64,000 nucleotides of DNA. It comes from Larus michahellis (taxonomy: Eukaryota; Chordata; Aves; Charadriiformes; Laridae). The notes beneath the pieces were generated by a model. That model made no database searches. It was given only the letters and a program-made list of their open reading frames with translations, and was not told the DNA's origin. Position numbers and translations under genes: made by a program. Below, piece after piece: positions 13,084-25,500 of this stretch (the first letter of the stretch is position 1; every line of letters begins with the position of its first letter). The stretch is from assembly GCF_964199755.1 (NCBI RefSeq), contig NC_133897.1, positions 19,954,492 to 20,018,491 on the forward strand, given 5' to 3'.

Positions 13084-14615
13084 GTAAGAAATGTACAGTA
13101 GCCATTTCTCTGATGGTTTTGTAAGGCATGTTTTTCTTAATGATTTGTGAGAAACAAGCATATGAAACAGCAAGTTTGTGGGAAATGAGCGAGATAGTCT
13201 GAGCTGAATTTTCTTCATAATGCTAATCTCTTAATTCGTTGTTTGTGCCTGTGTTATTTGGTCGGTTTTCTCTCAGTGTGCTTTAATATTTTGCACTTCA
13301 TTAATGCTCGGTGTAACGTTGCAGCAGTATTGTAAATGCCTCACCCTCCTCTGTACTTTGCTCTGTATTAATTTTATGGCTGCACTTGGGCTTTTATTAC
13401 CTGTCTAGTGTTAAGACAGGGCACATTGATATTCTGGAATTGAGCATGTTATGATTTGGACGGGAAATGCTGTGATATGATACCACGCCTAAGCGTGTAA
13501 AAGCCCTGAGAAATCATTTGAGTCTTCTGTTGCATTGGCAGGCTCTGCATTGGCTCTTTATTTCATTATGCCTAAACTGAACGAAGTCATGCTAAAGTTT
13601 TTCAATTATAGGATATTGTTTAAGTATGCTGTATGCTTCTCACTGATTTATTATTTTGAGCGTTCTGTTAATTTCACAATGACAAATGCTGCTTTTCAAA
13701 AAGGTTACAGAAACATACTGAGTAAAATATAACCATTTTTTCTCAGGAGTCAGGCTCTTAAACATAATGGTGCAAATAAATGCACTACGGGAAATCATTT
13801 CAGATTTTAGTTTGTGTTTTTATAGTGTGTGGACAGCAGTGAGTATGTATGAATTTTCATACTGTTCATACCTTGAAGTTAAAAATATTACAATTACTAG
13901 TATTTTTGCAGTAAGATTTGTGTGCCATATACTGGCTGCCTCCTATAAAATGTGAGGACTTATAGGCTGTTGGCTCACAACAAAGATGTTGCTGCTTCAA
14001 TTTATTCATTTTATGTTTAAGAACAGTGGCTTTTATGTAGAAGACATCTTGGAGGAGTGTGTGTATGTATATTTGTGTGTACTTTTCGTATGCACTACAT
14101 TAAGTGGACAGAGTTCTTTTATACAGTAAGTGAAAAGAGAATTTTCTAGTGCTGGTTGAATTCTTTATGCAGTATTTTAACCTGTCGATTGCTGTGAAAT
14201 TCTGGTTTGCAGCAATGTGAAGCTTAAACGGGAAGAATCTGTGAAGCATCATGATAGAAAACAGAATTAAGGGGGAGAAAAATACTGTGGTTTGTGCTCA
14301 TGGATTTTGGGAAACCTGCCTCAGTGCCCTATCTGCAGTATTTCCTACAATTGATAATCAGTTCAGTTTTTTAGTTGTAGAGGGAGGGAACGTACATTAC
14401 ATACATTCATTCATTACGTATGCTCATTCTATTTCTGTTCACTAAGGGAATGGAATGCTATTTTTATCTTTTTAACTAACGTGTTATCTAAAATTATAGA
14501 TAGTGTGAATTTTGTACTTGTGTTCCCTCTCTTGAGGCTCGATCGAGCAAATGCTAGATGGTGAACTTTTCCATCTCCCTCACTACTGAATACTCACTTA
14601 TTCTTCTCTCCACAG
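13084..14615 (+). other. ARHGAP21: ARHGAP21 intron, 1.5 kb
   Basis: This is AT-rich intron. I see no recognisable repeat, RNA gene or additional exon. ORFs near 13535, 13767 and 14251 are short and hydrophobic, typical of chance frames. Confidence 0.75.
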
Positions 14616-16566
14616 GCATATTCCCAAGATGCCTACCTGAAAGGCAATGAAGCCTACAGTGGTAATGCCCACAACATACCCGAACCACCGCCAATATGTT
14701 ATCCGCGCCTGACATCCACAGCTTCTGTTATGGCACAAGCTGGTGACAAGCTATCTTCTGACTTCTCGCTGGGGAAACAGCAAGTCAGCAGACCAGTACG
14801 GGCATTGACACAGCCAGAGAGGGCCTACAGAATGGAAATACAAGTGCCTCCATCACCAACAGACATTGCAAAATCAAATACAGCTGTGTGTGTTTGCAAT
14901 GAAACTGTAAGGACTGTTATTGTGCCTTCTGAGAAGGCTGTAGATTTGCCATCTTGTAGAAATAATCATGCTGGTCCATCACACAGGACAGAGGAAGTAA
15001 GATACGGCTTAAAAGATCAAACCAGTCTAAAAGCACGGACCACGTCACCATCTTCTTCAGTGTCCACTACCATTGTACTTCCCCAGACTCCAATAACAAG
15101 GCCAGTTGATCCAACTGGAACACTAAGTAAAGCTTCCAACTATGTAGTATGTCCAGAAGGAATCCCAAGCACTAGACCTCCTGCTCAAGCCACAGATTCG
15201 CCCTCAGTCTCTACTAATCATTACAGTTCTCCAGCATCCCACCAGCATATAGACTGGAAGACCTACAAAACTTACAAAGAGTACATTGATAATAGGCGCA
15301 TGCACATGTATGGCTCCCGAACAATACAGGAAAGGTTAGATAGTTTAAGAGCAGCTTCTCAGAATACAACTGATTATAACCAAGTGGTGCCAAATCGCAC
15401 TGCTTCACAGGTACGGCGCAGGAGCACCTCTCACGACAGGGTTCCGCAGTCTGTTCAGATCAGGCAGAGAAGTGTATCCCAGGAAAGACTTGAAGATCCC
15501 GTGTTGATGAAAGAGTGGCCACGAAGTGCTTCACAAGATACTCTAACTTCACCTTCGGTTAATGCTAGGAATCACAGGGCTCGGTCATGGGATTATCTCA
15601 GCAAACAGGGTGAAGTGCTAGAAAATTTTCATTCTGAGAATATGATTGCAGATACTAATGGAGATAGGAGAAAGACTTACAAGTGGACAGGGTTTACTGA
15701 ACAGGATGACCGGCGAGGTATTTATGAGCGATCTAGACAGCATGCATTTCACATGTCCCTTCGAGGTCAAAATTTTTCTATGGCTCCAAGTGCTTATTTT
15801 TCAGACAACAGGAGAACAGGTAGCAGAGCTTCTCTGCCTGGTTCTCATTTTCAGAAAGTTCCACCAGATATAAAAATGTTGCAGCCTTCTCGAGATTTGC
15901 AAACTCCTGGGGGAGTTTCAAAACCTACAACTCTTTCACAAGAGAGATTGTCTCTCACACCAGCCAGAAGTTCTAAAAGTAGCTCTTTGAAGAGCTCTGC
16001 TCCCTATGCAGCAAAACCATCATTTCCCCTTAACCAGGGCCTGGATACTATTGCCAGCAAAGACCAAAGAACAGTAAATCACCTGCATCAGAGTGGTCTG
16101 TTAAACCAACAGTCAAGGGTCCGAGCAGAAGGTGCCCCAGATCACAAAACAGAAACTGGCAAAACCATCCAGCCCTCCTCTCTGTCTCTAGCTTCCGCCA
16201 AACTTGTTCAGCCAACGAGTGAGAGTTCAACTACCTCCGACAATGTAGATGGTTCCATCAGACAAAAGATTCATGATTTTGAAAGGGAAGAGGTTCATGA
16301 GCCTGAAATTCTGCAAACGGATGTTCAGGAAAATGACAAAGACACAGTGGTCATGCGGGACAAATCACCTTCTGGCCACCAAACTCCACAGCCTTTGAGG
16401 CATCAGTCGTACATTCTTGCTGTAAATGACCAAGAGGCAGCCTCGGACACTACCTGTTGGTTACCTAACGATGCTCGGAGAGAAGTCCACATAAAAAGAA
16501 TAGAAGAACGGAAAGCATCAGGTTCCAGCCCACCTGGTGACTCCTTGGCTTCTATTCCGTTTATTG
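14616..16566 (+). CDS. ARHGAP21: ARHGAP21 large exon: disordered linker
   Basis: This 1,951-nt exon encodes 650 codons plus one base. It has the acceptor tctctccacag and the donor ATTG|gtgagt. It begins [16 protein letters not shown] and includes [58 protein letters not shown] and ends DSLASIPFI. All of these are, from memory, close to human ARHGAP21. The region lies between the PDZ and PH domains. It is Ser/Pro/Arg-rich and low in hydrophobic residues, with many R-x-x-S sites that could bind 14-3-3 proteins after phosphorylation (inference). The first ATG in the frame (14730) is internal, because the frame is open and conserved upstream to the splice site. Reading past the donor adds 44 unrelated residues before a stop at 16700. 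Confidence 0.97.
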
Positions 16567-19500
16567 GTGAGTTAAAATATTCCCGTGTACATCATATGCT
16601 TTTCTCTGCTAAGGATGATGGAGAGCACTGTGCCAGGGAGCTGACTGCTGTGCTTGTAAATCCTGGGGTTGAGGGCCATTGGGGCTCTTTTCTCATCTAG
16701 AGTGCAATTAGGCTGGTAAAACTAAAAATATTCTTCAGTGGAGGAAAAAGATGTTCTGTTTTGTTTGGAGTCCTGGAGGATCAGTGTAAAAAAGTCTACA
16801 GTGACTTACTATTTCTCTAGAATTTTCCTTAACCCCCTGGAGAAGTCTACATTATATAACTGCATCTGGATATCACTCCACATAATGCTCTGGTGTTATT
16901 TATATGGACAACTAGCATTGTCAGCACCTTTCAAAATATTTTTACTTCTCTAGTATAAAATGTAGTTGGAATCCAGTAAAGAGAGAATATGGATGCAAAT
17001 CCATGTAAGGGTGATTTGTGAAAAAAAAGTTTGTCATCAGAATAGGTAAGGTGAAAGCTTTCTAAGACAGATACAGGATGGAGGAAAGCTGTTTCAGGTG
17101 AAAGGATATCAATAAAATGAAGTGAATTTGCAAGTAAAAATGCTAATGTGGATATGAATGAAAGGGTTTGTGGAAGCAGAATGTGAGAAGGCACAAAGAT
17201 TCGTCTGTGGACTGTGATACAAACAGGGTTGGGATTACAGGGAGTTTATAGGAAGGGAGCTGAGCACTTTTGAGATAATTTGGAAGAAGAGAGGAACTCA
17301 TGGAAGGATTGTAAGTGGTAGAAAAAAATAACTGAAACTCCATTTTTGGATACGTGAGGAATTGGAGTAATCTGCTGAAGAGACAGTTTCAGTGACAGAG
17401 CATTTCTGTTCTGCTCAAGTAGTCAATACCTGTGTCGTCTTCACTGCGCTGTTGTTGTTGAGTTGGATTTTCTTTTCTTGTGGCTGGTTTAATCTTTTGG
17501 AGTCTGGATGTCTGCAGACCATTTTCCACACGGGTTGATTTATAATTGACGGTCCGTTCTTGAATGTGGTATAAGAAGTATTTAGAAAATATTGAATTTT
17601 ATTCTCAAACTCATGTATGTGAGAAACAAAGCTTCTTTATGCTCTTCAGGTTGTGGTGTTTTTGTTTTGGTTTTTTTTTTTTACAGATCAGGTTAAGGGA
17701 GTTAGAGGTGCATTGTTTTAGCACAATTGTCTTCTGTTGTGGATCTGCAGCAATTGTCTGTACGAGTTTAAAGTAAATAACCAAAAATAGCAAAGCAGCT
17801 TTGTGTGCATCAAAGAATGGAAATCACATAAAAGATATAATAATTCTGTTCTTTTGACAGAATTTTAAGACATGACAAAAATCCTTTCTTAACTAGCATA
17901 TGGTTTTTATATTGGGTTTGCCTTTTTGAATGGGAGTTGTGTAGATTTTTTTTTTATTATTATTATTTATTACTGGATGCATCATTATCCAGTGTAATTT
18001 TGGATTCTTCTTTAGACCTTTTCGATCTTTCTTTAAGGATTAGTACTGGTTTGTAAGGCACGTCAACTGATCTTTGTGCAGGGTTTTTTAATACTATGCC
18101 TAAAATCAACATTGGGCAGTTAAGTTACGTGTGGTATTTGTACTCACTTAGGAGTGCTTGCTGGGAGGTTTCTAATCCCGTACAACTTTAATGTCATGTA
18201 AAAGTTCGATCAAGATTGCCAAATCAAGCCCAACCTTTTCTACACAATCTTCTATCTTATATTTGACAAAGACTTGCCATGAACTCTAACTCATGTGGCT
18301 TGCTTCCAGATTTTAGGGAAATGTGATGATTAAAGTTCAAAGAAGCCTTAAACATGGCAATTGTACTGCGTTCCGGTAGCGGCTGAGTAGTTCAGAAGAA
18401 ACAAAGTTGTAACTCTCCATTGCAGCCTTTTGGCATAACACCACGTGGGATTGTGCAAATTCATATGAGCTCCTTAGCCTTTTGGACTGAAACCTCCTTG
18501 AATACTCCAGAAATATCAAAAAGTGGTGCTGCTAGAGCATGGGCACAGTCTGAGGCAACACAGGACTTGTGGCTGTCTTCCTAACAAGAAGTTCTTGTAC
18601 AGGTGCTGTGGAAAACTTCCACCACAGCTCCAGCACATTGAAGATGAAATAACCCTCTCTGAATAGGAAAAGCATCAAACGCCATTAAGAGTGGGCATCT
18701 TCTGAAGTTAGAATTAATATGCTTGATTTTAACTTTGCTTGTTACACTATCATTATGCCTAATTACAGCTTCACTTGTTAAAAGCCTTATTAATCAGACG
18801 GATAAACCCCTAGATCTACTTTGCAGCTCAGTTAAAGGGTATTTAACTCTTCTGAAGGAAAATTACTTGGATTTTTCCGTTTCGTATTTTAGTTTGGGGT
18901 GGGGTTTTGGTTTTGGTTTTTTTTTTCCTTTTTTCCTCTTCTGTCTGATGATGTTACTTTGAAAAAAGACATACTTGGGTGTTAGCAATCTCTCTGTTTA
19001 TGTTTACATCAGCGTAATTGTTTTTTGCAGTATTAGGGTTTTTTTAGATACAGTTCATTTCATAAATGCACTTACTGAAGTTATTTGTACAGTAGATCTT
19101 TGGAGTAGTGTAAAAATGTAAATTTTGGGGGAATAAATATCTTCCAAGGTTATGTATCATTGCCATTTTAAATACTTCACGATGTGTTTATTTTTGTTAT
19201 CACTTTGCTAATTAAAACTAGTAGGTGTGGCCAGACCATGTTTTGGTAGAAATTCAGCCAGGAACAGTTGGCTTCTGCAGCAGCGTTTTGTGACTAACCT
19301 GCTCTCGAGAATAGCGGAACATCAGGATTTGAGAGTATCTCTCTGTAAGTAGCATGGTGCCCTGCACCACAAACAGAAATTCAGGCAGAGTTTCCATCAG
19401 GCTTGTCTACGGCAGATTCTTGCAGAGATTATGGTGGGTTGCTGAAGAACTGCCTTTTGACAGTAGTCCTTTCACAAAAGGCTGTTCTGAAGCAGGAGAT

Positions 19501-22500
19501 GAAATTTTGGGTTGCATTTGCTAATAGAAATGAGAGATCTGTTCAGAGCAAACCAAGTAGGGAGATGTTTTATAGGAGAAATTGATTTATTTGAAAAAAA
19601 ATAGGCAAGATATTGCATCCTTAGTCTCTTCTTCAGGTAAGCAGGTGCTCTTGGGGGATGAGGAAGCTGCCAGTTGTACAGAAAAACAACCCCGGGCCTG
19701 CACGCTTCAGTACTTTCCATGTGTTCCATGTGCTACTAAATGCAGAGTATTGTTGTTAGCCTGGAAAGCTGCTGTTGCTATTTCAAGTCCAAAGAAAGGC
19801 TCGGTTCTTGAAATGCTCTCTATTGTTTCAAACTATACTAGTTAGTCTAATGAAAGGTTATTCCTTTTACCCAGGAAACAGTCTCACCTAGTCTCTAAAA
19901 TACCATCTCTAAAATTGTAAAAATACCATTATCTCTATCAGTGCCTGTATTAGCAGTGGTGGTGTTTAATGTACATTTTTTCAGACTTGTAATTTGTACA
20001 CAGTTTCTCTGTTAGAGAACAGCAAATGACAAATTTGTGACCTACTGTGTAATTTTGGATGTGTTAACCTGCGCTGGGACGGAAATTAGAATGCTACTTA
20101 ACATCTTTGTAACTATTGAGAAGCAATTCATTTAGAATATAGTTATTTCAATACCTTTCTTAGACATAGACGTATGAATGTCTGAGATTCGCAGCTACCT
20201 TGAAACTATTTTTTTCCTTCGTAAACCATTTATTGTGGAGTAGAAAGCAATTTAAAAAAAGGATAATCCAAATCCCAGATTGAGTTGAAGGAACTACCCG
20301 TATGAGTGAAATGGAGAAACTCCTTCAGTATTGAACCTGATTGCAGTACGGGTAGCTGCCAGTGCAGTTTAGTGTTTTGGACATTACTGTTGTCTGAACG
20401 TTCTTTCCAACTTTGTGGTGGGTTGTCATGTGAAAATTAAGTTTAAATGGATATGTTTTAAAATACTTAGCCTAAATAAACATCATCTTGAAGTTTAAAA
20501 TTCTTTTCAAATCAAACAAGTTTATAGTCATCCTGTTAGAGAGTTTTTCTTTTAGGCGTGCAGTAGCATCGGGTAAGTACAAAGACTTTTCCTCAGAGGT
20601 GTGATCCCATTTTTGAAAATATCTAGTACATCCTTACCCTAGAAAAATTTTAGGTCACTTCATTCCACTATTAATTTGTGAATAACTGAGAGAAAATTAG
20701 CCAGATAAAAATATTTGACCAGACTTTAATAACACCAAAGTGTTGTAAAAATTACATGAGTGTCCTCTCTCTGGCTGAAATTGGTACCTAAGGAAAGGTG
20801 TAAGAACAGGACAAGGATATATGGTTCTTAATGTTGCTACTCTCTATTCTCCAACCATTTGCATTTTACAACGTTCCTGAGCCAAATGTGATTTTAAGTG
20901 CTTCATAAATTTCTCCATTCTCTTTTGTACTCCAGTAAAATTTTGCTATCCAGTACCCTGTATTGATTTAAATAAAGATTTGCCAGGAGTTTCACAGCTT
21001 TTTTAACTACATGGTGTTCCCTTTTTCTTTTTTATGTATATGCGTCGTTTTTTAAAACCTGTCTCCTGGTGGCTGAATTTCTCATACAAATGTTGTAAAA
21101 GTGACCTGCAGAGTGCTGGTCTTAAGTCACCCTTTCCATGCCACTCATGGCTTTGTCTCTCTTGGCTTCTACCCTTAGTGCAACCAACCATACTGATTTC
21201 TGTACTAGTAATCAAGCACACTCTGCTTTTTACCTTGCTTTAAGAGCTGATCTTCATGCTGCTTTTCAAAAACAAAAAACCTTTTTCATTGTATTCCAAT
21301 ATTTATTTTTCTACAAATTTCTGTCATAATAAAAGCGTTTGGGCACTTGTTGACCAACAGGATAAATTTAGCTGGCTTCTAGTGAATTCTGCTCAACCTT
21401 CTTTAATTCCTTTTTTTGTTAGGAATTAGGAGGTGAAACATTCTAAAACATTCAGCATGAGTTAAATTTTTCAGGCATCTTTACTGTACATGTGATGGCA
21501 TTCTTCTCTAATGCTAGAAGTAGAGGTGTATAAGGTTTACCTTGTCGGTATCTACCTTTAAATGATGTCATGTACGTAACTCCAAGTGCTTTTTTTGAAA
21601 GTGTAATGAGTTTACTGCCTTTTTTTAGTGAAATACGTGCCATACTTTTCCTCTCCTTCCCTTGCACCTTTATGCCGCTCTCTGCAGGCTGTTTAGGCTC
21701 TGGTACAGAAGACAACAATGTGAATGCACACATACTGAATGCAGTTCATTCCTGAAACTAGAAAATAAGTTGATCTACTTGCACAAAGCACTGTGAAAAG
21801 AGTTATGATGGCAGGAATAGTGAAAGGTTAGGGGAGACAACCAGAAATACTCTCATGTGCAATAAAGAAATAATTGAAAGAATGCACTTATTCGGTTTTC
21901 TCCTCATGAGAAGAGATAAACATCAAGCAGGAAGAAATTCAAGCCCTCAAACTTCTGCAGCGCAGGGATCGTGGCTTGTCAGCCCAGAATGTGTGGATAC
22001 CTTAAGGGTGGCTGATACAAATGGTCGATATGGCATGTTTTAAGGAAACTTCAGTTTTAGCAAAATCTGTTAGCAGTCAAGATGAATATGAAAAGCTTCA
22101 GGTATTGGGATAATTTTTTTTCTACAAGCTACTGTCTAGCTATTCCAAACTATGAAAATATAAATGTAACTGGAATAGAAACTAGAGCTGACAGATGTTC
22201 ATTTCTAAGGGACTGTTGCTTCTATTATTCTAGCGATAGCATTGGCACAGTTTTTAACATGTCATCGGTGTTTCTAGGATAAGCATCAGTCTTTTGTTTT
22301 TTTTTCAGGGTTTTACAGTGTGGCCTGCCAAATCACTATTCTCCAGGCTGAAAATTTCAGTGTTTCTTATCCAAAGAACAATTTTGAAATCATTGTGGCA
22401 TTCTGAAGTATAGCAGCCAAAACACAAAATTACAAATTAACATTTTAAATACTGTTTAAATGCTTCAGTAACTCAAAAATCCTTTTTTTTTTTTTTAAAT

Positions 22501-25500
22501 GGAAACTTAAAATTTAAAGTCAACAATTCATAACATCTAGTAGAGTTCTAATTGAATAGAAGTATCAGATTTGTTCGGTAATGGGTAATATTTTCACAGC
22601 ATAAATCATCCTTATTATATCATTATAACTTAAAATAATTATTGCAGGTAATAAAGGAATGCTGTCAGGGTTCTTGGCCAACAAAAAAAGTGTATTGAGA
22701 ATTGTACTTTTTTAATGTGTTGGGGTAATACTGTAAACAGGAACCTTTAGAATTGCTTTGTATTACTTTGTGTAGAAAGATGGTTATACATTTGTTTAAC
22801 ACTGAAATAAGCAACAGACTGTTGTAGATAAGGTTTTCAGAATAGTCTCACATGAAGAATAACCTTGGGAAGCCTTTTTCTGTTTGTGTGGAACTTGGTC
22901 AGTATAATGAACATATTATTTACATGAGCGTGTTAGCAGAGGACTGGATTTGATGATTCAGGAGGCTTGTTCCAGTCCTGTGTTTCCATGGCTTACAGAA
23001 ATGAATGTGCTCAGCATGCAGACATGTTTCCATTATATTCTTTTGGCTACAAGAGGATAATTACGTAAAGTAGATATATGAACAAGTTCTTTGTAAAGGC
23101 AATCAGTGTTGTCAGTGCTGAAAGTACTTAAAAACCAACAAACAAAAAAAACCTTTTTAAAGGTTCTTTTTTGAAAAATTAGGTAGGGCGTCATGATGAA
23201 CCAGGCAATAGCGTATCTTCTTTCCAGGTCACGTGTTTTAGGCTTGGAAGTCTTTAACTATTGTAGCTTTTACCCTTGCAGACTAAAGTATAAAATGCAG
23301 CAGCTTGTACTTCAAGATCTGTAACAGAAAGTCACCGCTGTGGGGTGTTTATTAGTCCTTTGTGCTATCTTGTGTGATAGCGGGGTTACTCCCATATAGT
23401 TTATTTTTGATTGAACAATTTGGTTTTGTGTATTGGTTATTTCTGGCCTTCTCACTATGGAGATGAAAGTGTATGCATGGTCTTTTTATTGGATTGTCTT
23501 CCTGACAGACTTTTAAGAAAAATGGTCCATATTAGTGTGTCTGTGTTTACCTTAAATTCAGCTTCTTTTGAGGTTTCTTGGAGACGGGGAGCCTCTGAGA
23601 TAGACCTTTTTTTTTTTTTTTTTTTAACTGTCTTGCCTGTGTGTGGATGAAGAATCAGCTTCTACCTCCAGTATCCTGTCAGCCTTCTCTCCTTTCTTCT
23701 GCATTCTTCTCACTGATGCTCTTCCTCGTGCCCTCTGTCCCCCTGCTCTGTTGTCCCTCGCTCCGCTTGTGCTGGTGCCTCAGCAGCCTTTGCCTGACCC
23801 CTCATGTCCTGCCTGCCACCAAGGTGAAGGAAGGGACCACCGAGGTGGTCCATATGGCTGTACCACAAGGGAAGTGCTGCCTATAGCAAGCTGGACCAAA
23901 CCTAAACTGACAGGCACGGAGGAGGTATTAGACATAGGACAAGATTTTAAAGCTTTCATGTACCGTATCGAAGAGGAATGCTTTGGAGCAAGGTGGTGTT
24001 GTGCGTTGTGATGCTGCAGAGCCTGTCGTGGTACCATGTACTGTGAAGTGCTTGGATAGGCCGAGGATGCAAAATGGTTGTTTATGAAGGGCTGGAAGTA
24101 AGGGAGTGCCTCTAGAGCCAGTCTTGCTGCAGCGTCTGTTCATGTCACTGGCATGTCCTGTCTGTCCTTCAGTAAAGAAACTATTTTAAATTTTTTTTTT
24201 TATTCTTCTAATGAGTGCTTGATAGTTTCATGTTGTCTTTTCTGCCATAAGCAAATGGACTTGCCATGTAAGAATAATTCTTAAATTACACCCCAAAAGC
24301 CATAACCTGTTGTTTGAGATTGAGAGAATTATTGAAGAAATAGAGAGGCAATGGTTAAAAAGCTGACTGTAATGGCTGTCAGGTAGATGCCATGTCAGTA
24401 CATAGAAACCTTCACAGCTGTTCCTCTGTTGAATGAAGATAATGTTTTTAATGATTCTTTTAGCCCTTTGCTTTGGAGACAGAAAGCAGCATGAGTTACC
24501 TCCCTGTAGCCTTCTGCAGAAGGCTGAGCTTTCTACAAAGAGCAATCACTGTTACAACTCCACGAGATCTCTGAGTAACCAAAATTGCATTAGGTACTAC
24601 AGGGGCATCTTTAAATACAGACCTAATCCAAGAGCTGGATACGGTTTTCAGAAAGCCAATAACATTAAAGTGCAGTTATCCTCTTCAGTGTATGCAGTTT
24701 GGGAAATTGTATGTTGAGTGTTTTTTGTGTCTGGGGGGTGCACACTGTCTGAATGTTCTTCATGTGAAAGGTGAAGTGTGTTTTAAGTGTGTGTTACTAC
24801 ATAGCTATTACATTTTTGTTATTTGAATCTTTAAATCAGATCATAGTCTTTGATAAAATACATACTTGTTGAATTAAGGTTTGTAGCCACATATTCAAAC
24901 TGTCTGTTTAAATTAAAATGTCTAAATGGTGTTTTAAATGGTAATGTGGTCTGTAATACACTTACTAAATAATGCAATTCCTTTTACAGTCTGGTGTTGA
25001 AATACCGCTTGCAAGACTGCCATGTCCAAAGGGGAATAAATATGAAAGACGACTTTAGCTAGTTTTTTCAAGTCACTTTCTATTACCAGTGAAAAAAGAT
25101 TTGGCAAGCTGAATCCCCAGGGGCTGGTGGGAGAAATCACCTTTCTCTGTCAGTCATATAGCCCAAGCATCCCTAGTGGTTAGCCTCTCTGGACTAAGTT
25201 AGTCTGTGAATTTGGTCTCCATGTTTATATGTTACAATTCAGTTAACTAAACCATTTCCTTAAATAAAAAAAAATATTAAAACAACAAAAACAAACAAGA
25301 CCCACAATCATAATCGACTTGGGTAAATAGGGAACTCCTAAGACAGCTCCAGTGTAGCTCAACCCATACATGTCCATCTCACCTGATGAGATGCATCTGA
25401 AGTTGCTGAGAGAGTTGGCTGATGTCATTGCAGAGATACTGTCTATCATCTTTGAAGGAGCATGAGGACTGGGGGAGGTCCCCGCTAACTGGAAAAAAGC

